Assembly (NCBI GenBank): GCA_018238625.1
Contig: JABCSY010000006.1
Span: 1 to 64,000, forward strand
Length of the DNA: 64,000 nt
Direction: 5' to 3'
DNA from: Promethearchaeota archaeon
Lineage (GTDB): Archaea > Asgardarchaeota > Lokiarchaeia > Sigyniarchaeales > SOKP01
Of this stretch, positions 8,192 to 18,333 are shown in pieces. Position 1 is the first letter of the stretch. Every line of letters begins with the position of its first letter. The translations under genes and the position numbers were made by a program. The notes under the pieces are model-generated. The model was not told the DNA's origin, made no database searches, and was given only the letters and a program-made list of their open reading frames with translations.

Positions 8192-11100
8192 TTGATTTTT
8201 TTGAACTTTAATAAAGTTAAAACAAATGAACAAAAATTAAAAGAATCTGAAGAAAAGTTCAGAACCATATCTGAACAATCATTAATGGGTATTGCTATAC
8301 TTCAGGACGACAGATATAAGTACGTTAATCAAGCAGCGGCAGATATGCTTGGATATACAGTTGAAGAATTGTTGGATACTCCACAGGGGGGTTTTATGAA
8401 TTACATTCATCCCGAAGACAGAGAATTTGTTCGTGAGCAAGCAACGAAGAAACAGATGGGAATGAAGGATGTTATAACAAAATACCAGTATCGAGGTTTA
8501 ACAAAACTGGGTGAGACTATTTGGGTTCAAAATTATTCTTGTACTATTACTTATGAAGGAAAACACGCAGATCTAATTACTATGATTGATTTCACAGAAA
8601 AAGTTAAAGCAAAGGCTGAAATCCACAAATTGAGCGTATATAATCGTAATCTAATTGAAGTGAGTTTAGACCCATTAGCAACAATCGATCAAGATGGAAA
8701 GATTATGGATGTAAATTTCGCTACAGAGACAATTACAGGCCAATCTCGCGAAGAATTGATAGGAACTGAGTTTTCGTCGTATTTCACCGAGCCTGAGAAA
8801 GCAACTGAAGGATATAAAAGGGTTTTTGAGACGGGTTCGGTTCGGGACTACGAATTGGGTCTCCAGCATGTAGATGGGCATGTGACGCCAGTACTATATA
8901 ATGCTTCGATTTTTAAAGACGAAAATGGTAAAGTTATGGGGGTATTTGTCGCAGCACGAGACATTACTAATCGAAAAAAAATCGAGGAAGAACTTAGAGA
9001 ATCTGAAGAAAAGTATAGATTAATCTCAGAAAACGCAAATGATTTAATCGCCATTCTAAATAGCAAATTTGAACACGAATATATAAACGAAGAGACTTAT
9101 CAAAGAATTTTAGGTTATTCTAACGAGGATATGCTGGGGAAAACACGACACGACATCGTTCATCCAGCAGATACCAAGCAAGCTTTTAAAGTGTTAAAAG
9201 ATGGTTTTAAAAGGGGCGAAGGAACGGGCGAATTAAGGCTTCGACACAAAAATGGAAATTACATTTGGGTAGAAACTAAAGGACGAACCTTTAAGGGCTC
9301 TGATGGTCTATTAAAAGCGCTTACGGTCTCAAGAGATATAACTGAACGAAAATTGTCAGAACAACGCTTAAAAGAATCTGAGGAAAAATTTCGATATTTT
9401 TTTAATAACGCACAAATAGGATTATTTTGGTCAAGAATTAGTGATGGCAAATTTCTTGAGTGTAATAATACTTTTGCTAAATTAGTTGGATATGACACAC
9501 GAGAGGAATGTTTAGCAGATTATATTGCTCTTGAGCATTATGTGGATTTAAATACGCGAAATAAAATGTTAGAAGAAATCCGTATTAATAATGAAATAAA
9601 GGATTTTGAAATACAAGTCACCAAAAGAGACGGCACTCCCTTTTGGGCGAGTATCTCTGCTCGAACAGATCTAAAAGAAAATCGTTTAGAAGGTGCTGCT
9701 ATTGATATCACTGCGCGCAAGAAAGCAGAACAGAAATTAAAAGAATCCGAAGAAAAGTATCGAAGTATACTTAAAAGAATTAAAGAGAGTTATTTTGAAG
9801 TTGATCTAAGAGGTAATTATACTTTTTTTAATAACTCTTTAGTTGAAGTCCTTGGATACTCTAAAGATGAATTACTTGGTTTAAATTTTGGTCGTCTCAT
9901 GGATAAGGAAAATAAACGGAAGGTGTTTAAAGTGTTTAACGAAGTCTACAACAGTAGTAAAGAAAAAGAGAATTTTCAATTCGAAGTTATGAAGAAAAAT
10001 GGAGAAATAATAGCAGCTGAAACTTCTATATATTTAAAATACGATCAAGATGGAAATAAAATTGGATTTGGTGGCATAGTACGTGATATAACTGACCGCA
10101 AGAAAGCGGAGAAAGCGCTTAAGGAGAGTGAAGCCAGATTCAAGGGGATTTTTGAGTCTAAAATGATTGGTACATTTTTCTGGGATGCAAATGGCGATAT
10201 TACCAACGCTAATGATGTCTATCTTGAGATGGTAGGATATTCTAAGGATGAAGTTCTTTCTGGAACTGTACGCTGGAAGGATTTAACACCCCCGGAATAT
10301 ACAGATCTTGATAATAAAGCTTTAGAGGAGATTACTACTAAGGGTGTAATGACCCCCATCGAAAAAGAATACATTCGTAAAAATGGAAGCCGCTTTCCCA
10401 TTCTTATAGGTGGATCGGCATTACCTGGTTCTACACTTGGCGGTGTGAGTTTTGCTCTGGACATTACCGAGCGCAAGAAAGGGGAACAGATAATCAAAAA
10501 TTTATTAGAAAAATTAAGGCGAATTAATATCGAACTCGAGCAGTTTGCTTATGTAGCATCCCATGATCTAAAAGAACCTCTTCGAATGATTTTAAGTTTT
10601 GCCCGACTATTGGCAAGACACTATAAAGGCAAAGTAGATGAGGATGCTGATGACTTTATTGATTTTATAGTTGCTGGAGCTATGAGAATGCAAAAATTGA
10701 TAAATGCTTTGTTATCTTATTCTCAAATCGGGAGAAGCGATAAACAATTCAGATTGATTGATGTAGATATCGTTTTAAAAGAAGTTATTGCTAATTTAAG
10801 GCACTTAATTGAAGAATCAAACACAATCATTACTATTGATCCTTTACCTAAATTAGTAGCAAATGAGGTGGAATTTATTCAATTATTTCAAAATTTAATT
10901 TCTAATGCTATAAAGTTCCATGGAGAAAGTCCTCCTCTTATTCATGTTTCAGTAAAACTTCAAAAAAAACAGTGGATATTTTCTGTTCGCGATAATGGGA
11001 TAGGGATTGATTCAAAGGACTATAAGCGAATTTTCATAATCTTTCAGCGCTTACGTACAAAGTACGAATATGAGGGCACTGGAATAGGCTTATCCATATG

Positions 11101-11209
11101 TAAAAAGATATTAGAGCATCATAAGGGAAAGATATGGGTGGAATCAGAAGTAGGAAAAGGTTCTACTTTTTACTTCTCAATCCCAAAAGAGATTGATATA
11201 AAAAGCTAA
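8192..11209 (+). CDS. Six-PAS sensor histidine kinase
   Basis: This 1005-residue soluble kinase has six PAS domains in a row (about 18-135, 150-265, 275-390, 398-515, 523-640, 648-765). Most end in the DITxRKKAE hinge that marks PAS boundaries. A phytochrome-type HisKA follows (His791 in ASHDLKEPLRM), then an ATPase domain with DNGIGI and GTGIGLSI. It resembles the membrane kinase at 5033-7300 over the whole kinase core, so the two are recent paralogues. The TTG start at 8192 lies directly after an in-frame stop and has no clear Shine-Dalgarno sequence. The original N-terminus may be lost (see the remnant at 8015-8149). The likely partner is the receiver at 11286. Confidence 0.9.
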   Translation: MIFLNFNKVKTNEQKLKESEEKFRTISEQSLMGIAILQDDRYKYVNQAAADMLGYTVEELLDTPQGGFMNYIHPEDREFVREQATKKQMGMKDVITKYQYRGLTKLGETIWVQNYSCTITYEGKHADLITMIDFTEKVKAKAEIHKLSVYNRNLIEVSLDPLATIDQDGKIMDVNFATETITGQSREELIGTEFSSYFTEPEKATEGYKRVFETGSVRDYELGLQHVDGHVTPVLYNASIFKDENGKVMGVFVAARDITNRKKIEEELRESEEKYRLISENANDLIAILNSKFEHEYINEETYQRILGYSNEDMLGKTRHDIVHPADTKQAFKVLKDGFKRGEGTGELRLRHKNGNYIWVETKGRTFKGSDGLLKALTVSRDITERKLSEQRLKESEEKFRYFFNNAQIGLFWSRISDGKFLECNNTFAKLVGYDTREECLADYIALEHYVDLNTRNKMLEEIRINNEIKDFEIQVTKRDGTPFWASISARTDLKENRLEGAAIDITARKKAEQKLKESEEKYRSILKRIKESYFEVDLRGNYTFFNNSLVEVLGYSKDELLGLNFGRLMDKENKRKVFKVFNEVYNSSKEKENFQFEVMKKNGEIIAAETSIYLKYDQDGNKIGFGGIVRDITDRKKAEKALKESEARFKGIFESKMIGTFFWDANGDITNANDVYLEMVGYSKDEVLSGTVRWKDLTPPEYTDLDNKALEEITTKGVMTPIEKEYIRKNGSRFPILIGGSALPGSTLGGVSFALDITERKKGEQIIKNLLEKLRRINIELEQFAYVASHDLKEPLRMILSFARLLARHYKGKVDEDADDFIDFIVAGAMRMQKLINALLSYSQIGRSDKQFRLIDVDIVLKEVIANLRHLIEESNTIITIDPLPKLVANEVEFIQLFQNLISNAIKFHGESPPLIHVSVKLQKKQWIFSVRDNGIGIDSKDYKRIFIIFQRLRTKYEYEGTGIGLSICKKILEHHKGKIWVESEVGKGSTFYFSIPKEIDIKS

Positions 11210-11285
11210 ATTAATCACAAGAAAGAATCAGAGTTAAAGAAGTTAAGAATTAAACTTTAGAAAATTTGAGAGCTAAACGATTAAA

Positions 11286-11726
11286 ATGAAACAAAGGAAT
11301 GAAGCAAAACCATTTGAAATATTATTGGTAGAAGTTAATCCTGCTGATGTTCGTTTAACTATGGAAGCCCTAAAAGAAAGTCCCAGGAATATTAAGCTTC
11401 ATGTAGTAGAAAATGGCATAGAAGCATTACATTTTTTAAGGAAAGAGAAAGATTATAGGGCAAGTCCAACACCAGATCTTATTTTTTTAGACTTAAATTT
11501 ACCTAAAAAAAATGGTCGAGAGGTCCTAGCTGAAATAAAGGAGGATATAAATCTTAAACAAATTCCTGTAGCTGTTCTTACAATTTCGTCAGCAGAAGAA
11601 GATATTGTAAATGCTTATGAAAATCATGCAAATTGCTATATAATAAAACCTTTGGATTTAGATCAATTCGTTAAAAAAATATTGAATATAATAGAATTCT
11701 GGTCATTAAGTGTTAGATTACCTTAA
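11286..11726 (+). CDS. Single-domain response regulator with an altered acidic pocket
   Basis: A stand-alone Rcp1-like receiver, paralogous to the one at 7455. The phosphoacceptor Asp69 (IFLDLNLPKKNG), the Thr/Ser in VLTIS and the Lys in YIIKPLD are present. In the N-terminal metal-binding pair, LLVEDNPGD has become LLVEVNPAD: Glu16 is kept but the following Asp is Val17. That Asp helps hold Mg2+ in normal receivers, so phosphorylation may be weakened or altered. The ATG start fits the family length. It lies 76 bases after the six-PAS kinase on the same strand, which suggests a kinase-regulator pair. Confidence 0.88.
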   Translation: MKQRNEAKPFEILLVEVNPADVRLTMEALKESPRNIKLHVVENGIEALHFLRKEKDYRASPTPDLIFLDLNLPKKNGREVLAEIKEDINLKQIPVAVLTISSAEEDIVNAYENHANCYIIKPLDLDQFVKKILNIIEFWSLSVRLP

Positions 11727-11782
11727 CATATAGAATGTATAAATAAGATTAAATTGAATTAAAAAGAGCTAGAAAGAGAGAA

Positions 11783-14011
11783 ATGCAGAGTAATAATGGT
11801 TTAAATCAAATTATATACATGCTTCTAATCGAAGATAATACCGGTGATATACGAATAATAAAAGAACTCCTTAAGGAGGCTAAAGAATTTATATTCGATT
11901 TGCGTATTGCCGAAAATTTTTCGAAAGGATTGATTTGTATCAAAGAGGCTTCGTTTGATATTATTCTTCTAGACCTTATGCTCCCGGACAGCTCTGGTAT
12001 AGAAACATTAGAACGGATGTTAGATGAAATTTCGATAAGTCCCATTATTGTGCTTACAGGGATGGATAACATGAATTTAGCAATTAAGGCAGTTAAAGCA
12101 GGTGCTCAAGATTATTTAGTTAAAGGACAGATTGAAAGCAATTCATTAATACTCTCAATATTTCATGCAATTGATAGACATAAAATGAAGCAAACTATTG
12201 AATCATTAGTATATAAATTACAAAAAGATGAGATTCAATTACGCAAAATAATAGAAGAGAACGCTGATAGTATTGTCATTGTCGATAAAAAAGGAGTAGT
12301 CCGTTTTGTAAACCCAATTGCAGAAAAATTTTTTGGACGATATAAGAATGAATTTATTGGGGAAAATTTTGGTTACCCTACTGGACCAGAAACTCAAGAG
12401 ATAACTATTATACGAAAGTCTGGTAATATCGCAATTGCTGAAATCAATTCAGTAGAAATAGATTGGGAAGGTGAAATTGCTGATTTATTAACTATTCGAG
12501 ATGTATCTGAACATCGAATGTATGAATTGCGCATACAAGAATCTGAAAAGAGATATCGAGATTTATTTGAAAAATCTCCATATCCAATTTTAATTTTAAA
12601 CAAACAAGGCGTAGTTATTGACTGTAATTCCGGTTTAGAGCAATTACTTGATTTTAAAAAAGAGGTTATAATTAATAAAAATTATAAAGAAACTCCCTTG
12701 GCTAATCCGGAGTATTTAGAATTATTTGATAAGGTTCACAGTGAAATATTAAAAGGAAATTTCCCAAATCCGATAGAAATTAAATATTTAAAATCAATAA
12801 AAGACGAAATTATTTGGCTTAAACTAAATTTTTCATCTATAATTATAGGAAACCAGGCTTTAATTTATATTTTAATTCAAGATATTACAGAAATTAAGCA
12901 ATCAGAGCAAGAAGTAAAAAGATTGGAGCAAACGCTTCATGAAATGAATGCGTTGATAGAGGATGCTCCTCTAGCAATATTTTTAATTGATAAAACGAGT
13001 AAGATTTTAAGAGCTAATAAAAAAGCTTTAAATTTATTTCAATATCATTTAGATGAGATATTAAATCTAAATATATTCGATTTAGTTAGTTCAGAATTTT
13101 CAGAAATTATTACAACGCACTATACTAAAGAATTATATGATTCTTCAGAACCAATTAAGATAGAAATCGTAGTTCAAAAAAAAGATGGAAAAAAGATTGA
13201 TGTAGAAATTACCTCTAGAATAATAAGAATCGCAAATAATATGATTATTCAATCTTTTTTTTCCGATATTACTGAGCGTAAAAAATATGAAAGGAATCGT
13301 CAAGAATTATTAGACAAATTAATTTCCTCCTTAGAATTTAAATCGAGATTCCTCGCAACTATGTCTCACGAGTTAAGAACGCCTTTAAATGCTATAATCG
13401 GCTTTACATCATTATTGTTAGACAGAAGTTATGGACAGTTAAATGAAGATCAAATTGATTTTTTGGAAGATGTTACTTCAGAAGCAGATCATTTAAAAAA
13501 ATTAATCGACACGATTTTAGATTTATCGATTATTGATATGGGTAAATTTGAACTAACTACAGAAAATTTTGAGTTACTCTCCATTACAAAAGAAATAGTT
13601 TCAATTGTAAATCATTTATTTAAGAAGAAAAGATTAGATATTAGTTTAGAAGGTATAAATAAACATATTTATATTAAAGCAGATCAATTTAGGTTTAAGC
13701 AAATTTTATATAATTTAATTGATAATGCGATAAAATTCACAGAACACGGTAAGATTACGTTTAGATGCATAGAAAAAGACGATTATTGGGAGTTTCATGT
13801 TGAAGACACCGGAATAGGGATTGCAAAGGAAGATTATGATGTAGTGTTTAGAGAATTTGGTAGAATTAAAAACGATAAAAGAGAAAATGTTCCTGGTTCA
13901 GGTATAGGTCTAGCACTATCAAAAAGATTAGTACAGCTTCACGGGGGAGATATCTGGTTTGAAAGCGAAGTAGGGAAAGGTACAACCTTCATTTTTACAA
14001 TCCCCAAATAA
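11783..14011 (+). CDS. Receiver-PAS sensor histidine kinase
   Basis: The order of domains is receiver (about 8-135; phosphoacceptor in LLDLMLPDSSG and Lys in YLVKGQ), three PAS domains (about 150-245, 255-370, 385-505), HisKA with FLATMSHELRTPL (His529), and an ATPase domain with DTGIGI and GSGIGLAL. An N-terminal receiver means the kinase can be driven by an upstream phosphorelay. No membrane segment is seen. The start ATG follows an AG-rich stretch (AAAGAGAGAA). It lies 56 bases after the receiver at 11286 and could be co-transcribed with it. Confidence 0.9.
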   Translation: MQSNNGLNQIIYMLLIEDNTGDIRIIKELLKEAKEFIFDLRIAENFSKGLICIKEASFDIILLDLMLPDSSGIETLERMLDEISISPIIVLTGMDNMNLAIKAVKAGAQDYLVKGQIESNSLILSIFHAIDRHKMKQTIESLVYKLQKDEIQLRKIIEENADSIVIVDKKGVVRFVNPIAEKFFGRYKNEFIGENFGYPTGPETQEITIIRKSGNIAIAEINSVEIDWEGEIADLLTIRDVSEHRMYELRIQESEKRYRDLFEKSPYPILILNKQGVVIDCNSGLEQLLDFKKEVIINKNYKETPLANPEYLELFDKVHSEILKGNFPNPIEIKYLKSIKDEIIWLKLNFSSIIIGNQALIYILIQDITEIKQSEQEVKRLEQTLHEMNALIEDAPLAIFLIDKTSKILRANKKALNLFQYHLDEILNLNIFDLVSSEFSEIITTHYTKELYDSSEPIKIEIVVQKKDGKKIDVEITSRIIRIANNMIIQSFFSDITERKKYERNRQELLDKLISSLEFKSRFLATMSHELRTPLNAIIGFTSLLLDRSYGQLNEDQIDFLEDVTSEADHLKKLIDTILDLSIIDMGKFELTTENFELLSITKEIVSIVNHLFKKKRLDISLEGINKHIYIKADQFRFKQILYNLIDNAIKFTEHGKITFRCIEKDDYWEFHVEDTGIGIAKEDYDVVFREFGRIKNDKRENVPGSGIGLALSKRLVQLHGGDIWFESEVGKGTTFIFTIPK

Positions 14012-14047
14012 TCTTGAGAATAAATTTGGACTTTTAAAATAAATTAT

Positions 14048-15199
14048 CTACTTTTTTTTTATTCTGGTTTCTGGTATTAATATTATAAAATTACTACCCT
14101 TAGTATGATCTCCTTTAATGCTATCTTCTACCCTAATTTGTCCTTTGTAACTATCTAACAGTCTTTTTACAAGGGATAAACCTATACCCATTCCGCCAAT
14201 ATAATTGTTATCTGGAGAAGCTCTAGTAAAAATTGAGGCTTTCCTCGAATCCTCTATGCCAGTCCCGTTATCTATAAACTCTATTTTGACACAGCTTATT
14301 TGATTTTCTTTCTTTTTCGAAATTTTAATTGCTATTTCTACACTCAGATTTTCGTTATGTTTTACAGCATTAACTAAAATATTTTCAAAAACATCTAATA
14401 AAAGCTCATTTGCTTGAACATAGACTCTCTTATAAGAAGAGTGAATTTTTATATTAATATTATGGGTCTGATATCCGTCTTTTAAATTATTAATTGAAGT
14501 CTTTAAAAGACTAAGTATTTCTTTTGATTGAATAGGCGTTGTGTATTCTTCAAGTTGAGATAGCTTACGAACATTAGAGATTAATGTTGAACCTCGAATG
14601 ATTTGATTTTCGATAATTCCTATTATATCCACAATATCATTTTTAACATCTAGATTCATCATTTGAAATTTACAGAGTTGGGCAACTGATAATATCCCCT
14701 GTAAAACATTACTCATATCGTGAGCAAAAATATCTTTGTAAAAATTAGCCCGTTGGAATTCTTCTTCAATTTTATTTTTAGAAAGTTCTAGTTCTAGCTT
14801 GACTTGCTGTCTTTCAATTGCATATAAAATTGAGCGTTCTAATAATACGGGATCAATTTTTCCTTTAACTAAATAATCTTGCATTCCAAGTTTAAGGGAA
14901 TTAATCGCTAATTCTTCATCATCCCTTCCTGTAAGTATAATAATTGGCATAGCCTCAACCTTTTCACGAATAATAGATATCGTGTTAAGCCCTGTGCAAT
15001 CGGGAAGATTAAGGTCCAATAGGATTACATTTATCTCGCTTTTTAGAAGCTCTTCTAATCCCTCGCTAAGCGTCTTGTGATTAAAGAAATTGAATTGAAA
15101 TCTTTTTGCCTCTTTTAACATTTCTTCAATCAATCGAGCATCTCCAGGATTATCTTCGATGATTAGGACCGAGATCTCTTCTTTAATTAGTATTTTCAA
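14048..15199 (-). CDS. Receiver-histidine kinase
   Basis: This 383-residue protein has an N-terminal receiver (acidic pair in IIEDNPGD, phosphoacceptor Asp62 in LLDLNLPD, Lys112 in YLVKGK). A dimerisation domain follows with an unusual H box, FAHDMSNVLQGI (His160), then an ATPase domain (DNGTGI, GGMGIGLSL). The H box lacks the usual Pro and resembles kinases in which Asn follows the His-Asp pair. The start is a TTG; no better start is seen upstream. It converges on the preceding kinase with a 36-base gap. Confidence 0.88.
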   Translation of the reverse strand: MKILIKEEISVLIIEDNPGDARLIEEMLKEAKRFQFNFFNHKTLSEGLEELLKSEINVILLDLNLPDCTGLNTISIIREKVEAMPIIILTGRDDEELAINSLKLGMQDYLVKGKIDPVLLERSILYAIERQQVKLELELSKNKIEEEFQRANFYKDIFAHDMSNVLQGILSVAQLCKFQMMNLDVKNDIVDIIGIIENQIIRGSTLISNVRKLSQLEEYTTPIQSKEILSLLKTSINNLKDGYQTHNINIKIHSSYKRVYVQANELLLDVFENILVNAVKHNENLSVEIAIKISKKKENQISCVKIEFIDNGTGIEDSRKASIFTRASPDNNYIGGMGIGLSLVKRLLDSYKGQIRVEDSIKGDHTKGSNFIILIPETRIKKK

Positions 15200-15568
15200 A
15201 ACCTATTTTAATTTTGTGGAGTTATTTTTTAATATAACCTTTAAAAACATTCATTTACTAAACAATTATCAATCTATCTTCCTATTTTAGGATTTTAAAA
15301 TAAATTGGAATTTTCGAAATTTAACAACTATAAAAAAGAACTAATATTAAAATGTTACCCCAAAAAATTATTTAAATGTGTTATTCCTAAACTTTTTAGT
15401 TTTCTACACTACTCAAACTTGATTTGGCACAAGAACTTATTTTTTGTTATAAAAAAGTTTAAATATAAACTAAAATATTATCTTTTTGTACAAATATTAG
15501 TAAATATTTTTTATATTCTAAAAAATTAAATTAAAAATAAATTAGACAAAATCGCAAACCAAAGAATT
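15200..15568. other. AT-rich intergenic region
   Basis: This 369-base gap lies between divergent genes. It contains a TTG-started ORF (15305-15529) of Lys-, Phe- and Tyr-rich composition that looks random. No tRNA, hairpin or convincing gene is seen. It probably holds the promoters of both flanking genes. Confidence 0.5.
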
Positions 15569-16378
15569 ATGATTGTATTCGAGCCTGATAAGTCCATTTC
15601 CATGGAGCTTCTTGGCGTAGGATTGACAAAATTATCCGATTTAAATGCTGGAGGGAAAATAAATATAATTTACCAAAAAGGAATAGGCGACCAACTCATC
15701 CAAAAATTAATTAATTTAAATAAAGAGAAAATATTAGGAAACAAACGAGGATTTTTAATTGATAATATTTGTAATTATACCGCATATATTCACTATTTTG
15801 ACAATAAACACAAGGAAATAACCGTTATAATTTATCTGGATACGAAAAAATCAATATTAAAATTCTCTAAATTTTATTATTTCTCGAAGAAATTAAACGA
15901 AGCACTTTCCTCTAAAAGATCACTTTCAGAAATTCAGCAAATTTGTGAACAAGATTTCGAAATTCCAAAATCAAATTCTTTATTAGCGCTTCTTATAATA
16001 AGCACAGCTGGACATTTATATTTTTCAAAAATTAATTACAACAAAACGAAACTCGCAAATGTTGAACTTCAAATCAGCGGTTTTATATCTGCTCTATTAT
16101 CATTTACGAAAGAATTGATTGGTCAAGGGCCGGGTATAAGCCTTAAAGAGATAAATTTTGGAAATCAGCGAATTTATCTAATTATAAAAAATGATGTCGT
16201 TTTTGCTTATTTGGTCGAAAAAGAAAAAATATTAAAAATTGATAAAAGGTATATGCAACTAATCTCTGATGAGTTTATAACTTTATTCAAAGATCGAGTA
16301 AATCCACAAACTTTTGATGGAGATGTCTCCCATTTCAAAAGATTTGGAAGCATAGTGGATAATTATTTCGTTATTTAA
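15569..16378 (+). CDS. Longin/roadblock-like protein
   Basis: The protein has 269 residues. The second half (about 135-245) reads as a longin- or roadblock-type fold: a strand pair LLALLIISTAGHLYFSKI, a long helix carrying FISALLSFTKELIG, then strands ending in QRIYLIIKNDVVFAYLVE. The first half may be a second, more diverged copy. Such domains are abundant in Asgard archaea and usually partner small GTPases. The C-terminal domains of the two 7-TM proteins at 55-57 kb have the same pattern. No membrane segment is seen. It stands alone between two-component genes and the amidohydrolase. The assignment rests on pattern only. Confidence 0.65.
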   Translation: MIVFEPDKSISMELLGVGLTKLSDLNAGGKINIIYQKGIGDQLIQKLINLNKEKILGNKRGFLIDNICNYTAYIHYFDNKHKEITVIIYLDTKKSILKFSKFYYFSKKLNEALSSKRSLSEIQQICEQDFEIPKSNSLLALLIISTAGHLYFSKINYNKTKLANVELQISGFISALLSFTKELIGQGPGISLKEINFGNQRIYLIIKNDVVFAYLVEKEKILKIDKRYMQLISDEFITLFKDRVNPQTFDGDVSHFKRFGSIVDNYFVI

Positions 16379-16515
16379 TCATTTTAGGCAAATATAATCC
16401 TACTTTATTCTTTTTCCGTTTCTCTAAAAAAAGGATATCTGTATTTACAATTTAAGTTCTTCAGATATATAAATTTAAAAAAGAATTGATATCTACAGGT
16501 GAATTAATCAAAACT

Positions 16516-18057
16516 TTAACGAAAAATCTGATTTAAGCATTCAACCGTTTGCTTTTCGTCCTTAGCCAAGTAGTTCTGTTTGAAGATAGATGCAAAAAAC
16601 GCGCGATCTTTTGGGTTGAAATATTTATAACCAAATTTATTCCAAGCGGTTTTTTTATTTAAGGGCGCAAGCAAAGCGATTTGATCTTTTACTAATTGAG
16701 TTAGTATGATTGGAACTTCTTCTTTGTTATTCGGTGTGAAAGCGTTCAATAAAATATCGTCGTTAAAGTTATCCCAAGTATCCTTGAATTGTATACAAAA
16801 TCTTCTAATATCGACCTTGTTTTCTACGATTAATTTTGCCAAAGCTTTTATAGCGATTTCATAAGAAGTAGGGTTACTATTTGATGGGTTTGATATTAAA
16901 GTGCTTGGTAAACTACTTCCGTTGTTTTTATTTTGAGGTAAGTTATACTCCGGAAGAATTTTTATCTGGTTTAACCCCATGATATTTCTGACGTCTTTAA
17001 TATTTCCACCTGTGTCAAAAAACCGTTTGTTTATAATGTATGTCAGAAGCTTTTGAGCGTGAACATCTCCAAAGTAAGGGTAATCTGAGGCGTATAGAAG
17101 GTATTCGGACCAATCTCGCTTATCGACTCTTATTTTATTTTGTGCCTTAAACCATGTTCTAAAATCTTCTAAAAAGTTCCCAGCCCCCTCTCCATGAAGC
17201 ATAGATAAATCGCCATAAGTATTTGGTTGGACAATCGCATTATAGACTTCGTAATCGCCAATATTTCCTTGAGCGAAATGTGCGATTATAACCTTGAAAT
17301 GAGGTAATAACTCGGGATAATGTTGAGCTAACGTTGTCCTAGTAGTCCTAATTAACTCGGCGATGTCTAATATCGAGCCTCTACCGCGAGTGTCGAATAA
17401 TACGGGCATTGAATGGCTTGCGGCTTCAATTAAAACCTTTTGTGGTTTACCTGTTTTAATATTATCGATCCATCTTTCTGATCGAGGATGTAATTTTAGA
17501 CCCCGGAGACCTAATACTTCTCGAGCGTATGTTACCTCCTTAATTGCCTTTTCACCTTCCATAGGATCGCAGCGAGCGTATCCAATTAGTTTCATAGAAA
17601 ATGGGAAGCGCGTAGTAAATCTGGAAACGTTAATGTTGCTAGCTCGATACAAAGCTTCTGGATGTTTATTTCTAAACACATCTTGAAAAGGAAAAACAAC
17701 GCCTTGATCGATGAAAGAATAAAATTTCGACTTTTCTTTTAAATCAGAATACCTTTTTCCCAAAGTTTCTAACGCAGCATATAATTTATCTGTAAAAGGA
17801 TAGGGGTTGAACGACCAAGCAATTTTAGTCGATTTCCCGTCCATTGAAGTTTTAAAGGATTGTTCTCCGGTTTTTACCCATTCTGATTTTAATCTTCCTT
17901 GAACGTTACCCCAAAAATCAAAAGTTCCTGTACCCGGTGCTAGTGGATTCATCATTGTTGCTCCATCCACGTCTTCTCCTAAATGCGAGTGGGCATCGAT
18001 TACATATATGTTTTCTATTCGCGTTTTTCCTTCTTGTTCGATAGTTGCTGTTAGCAT
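16516..18057 (-). CDS. Amidohydrolase-family metal-dependent hydrolase
   Basis: This is a TIM-barrel hydrolase of the amidohydrolase_2 type, 513 residues. The metal-binding DAHSHLGED is near the N-terminus, LRGLKLHPR follows the second strand, HFAQGN contributes a metal His, and LLYASDYPYFG supplies the late catalytic Asp. The family hydrolyses or decarboxylates varied substrates; the substrate here cannot be told. About 130 C-terminal residues beyond the barrel are unusual and helical (residues 380-513). Neighbours give no clue to a pathway. Confidence 0.8.
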   Translation of the reverse strand: MLTATIEQEGKTRIENIYVIDAHSHLGEDVDGATMMNPLAPGTGTFDFWGNVQGRLKSEWVKTGEQSFKTSMDGKSTKIAWSFNPYPFTDKLYAALETLGKRYSDLKEKSKFYSFIDQGVVFPFQDVFRNKHPEALYRASNINVSRFTTRFPFSMKLIGYARCDPMEGEKAIKEVTYAREVLGLRGLKLHPRSERWIDNIKTGKPQKVLIEAASHSMPVLFDTRGRGSILDIAELIRTTRTTLAQHYPELLPHFKVIIAHFAQGNIGDYEVYNAIVQPNTYGDLSMLHGEGAGNFLEDFRTWFKAQNKIRVDKRDWSEYLLYASDYPYFGDVHAQKLLTYIINKRFFDTGGNIKDVRNIMGLNQIKILPEYNLPQNKNNGSSLPSTLISNPSNSNPTSYEIAIKALAKLIVENKVDIRRFCIQFKDTWDNFNDDILLNAFTPNNKEEVPIILTQLVKDQIALLAPLNKKTAWNKFGYKYFNPKDRAFFASIFKQNYLAKDEKQTVECLNQIFR

Positions 18058-18333
18058 TTTATTTATTTTTATTGCTTTAACTTTTTTTTTTTCTTATTTC
18101 TATAGAAGAAATTTTGATTACTTTAGATTATATCAAGTTGTCTCCTTATATATTCTTAAGTAATAATTATTCCTTATATATTATAGCGTTTCGATTGTTT
18201 CTAAAAGATTGTTCAAAAAAATTTTGAATAATTAATTTTATATAAATATTATATTTTATATTCAAATTTCTTTTTTGTTAAAAAGTTAGTTTTAAGTTAG
18301 TATTAAAAATAACCCCGATATTAAAAATTTAAT

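Noticed and set aside
15305-15529. 74-codon ORF between the receiver-kinase and the longin-like gene
   Set aside because: TTG start with no ribosome site, composition dominated by Lys, Phe, Tyr, Leu and Ile as expected of random AT-rich DNA, no motif.
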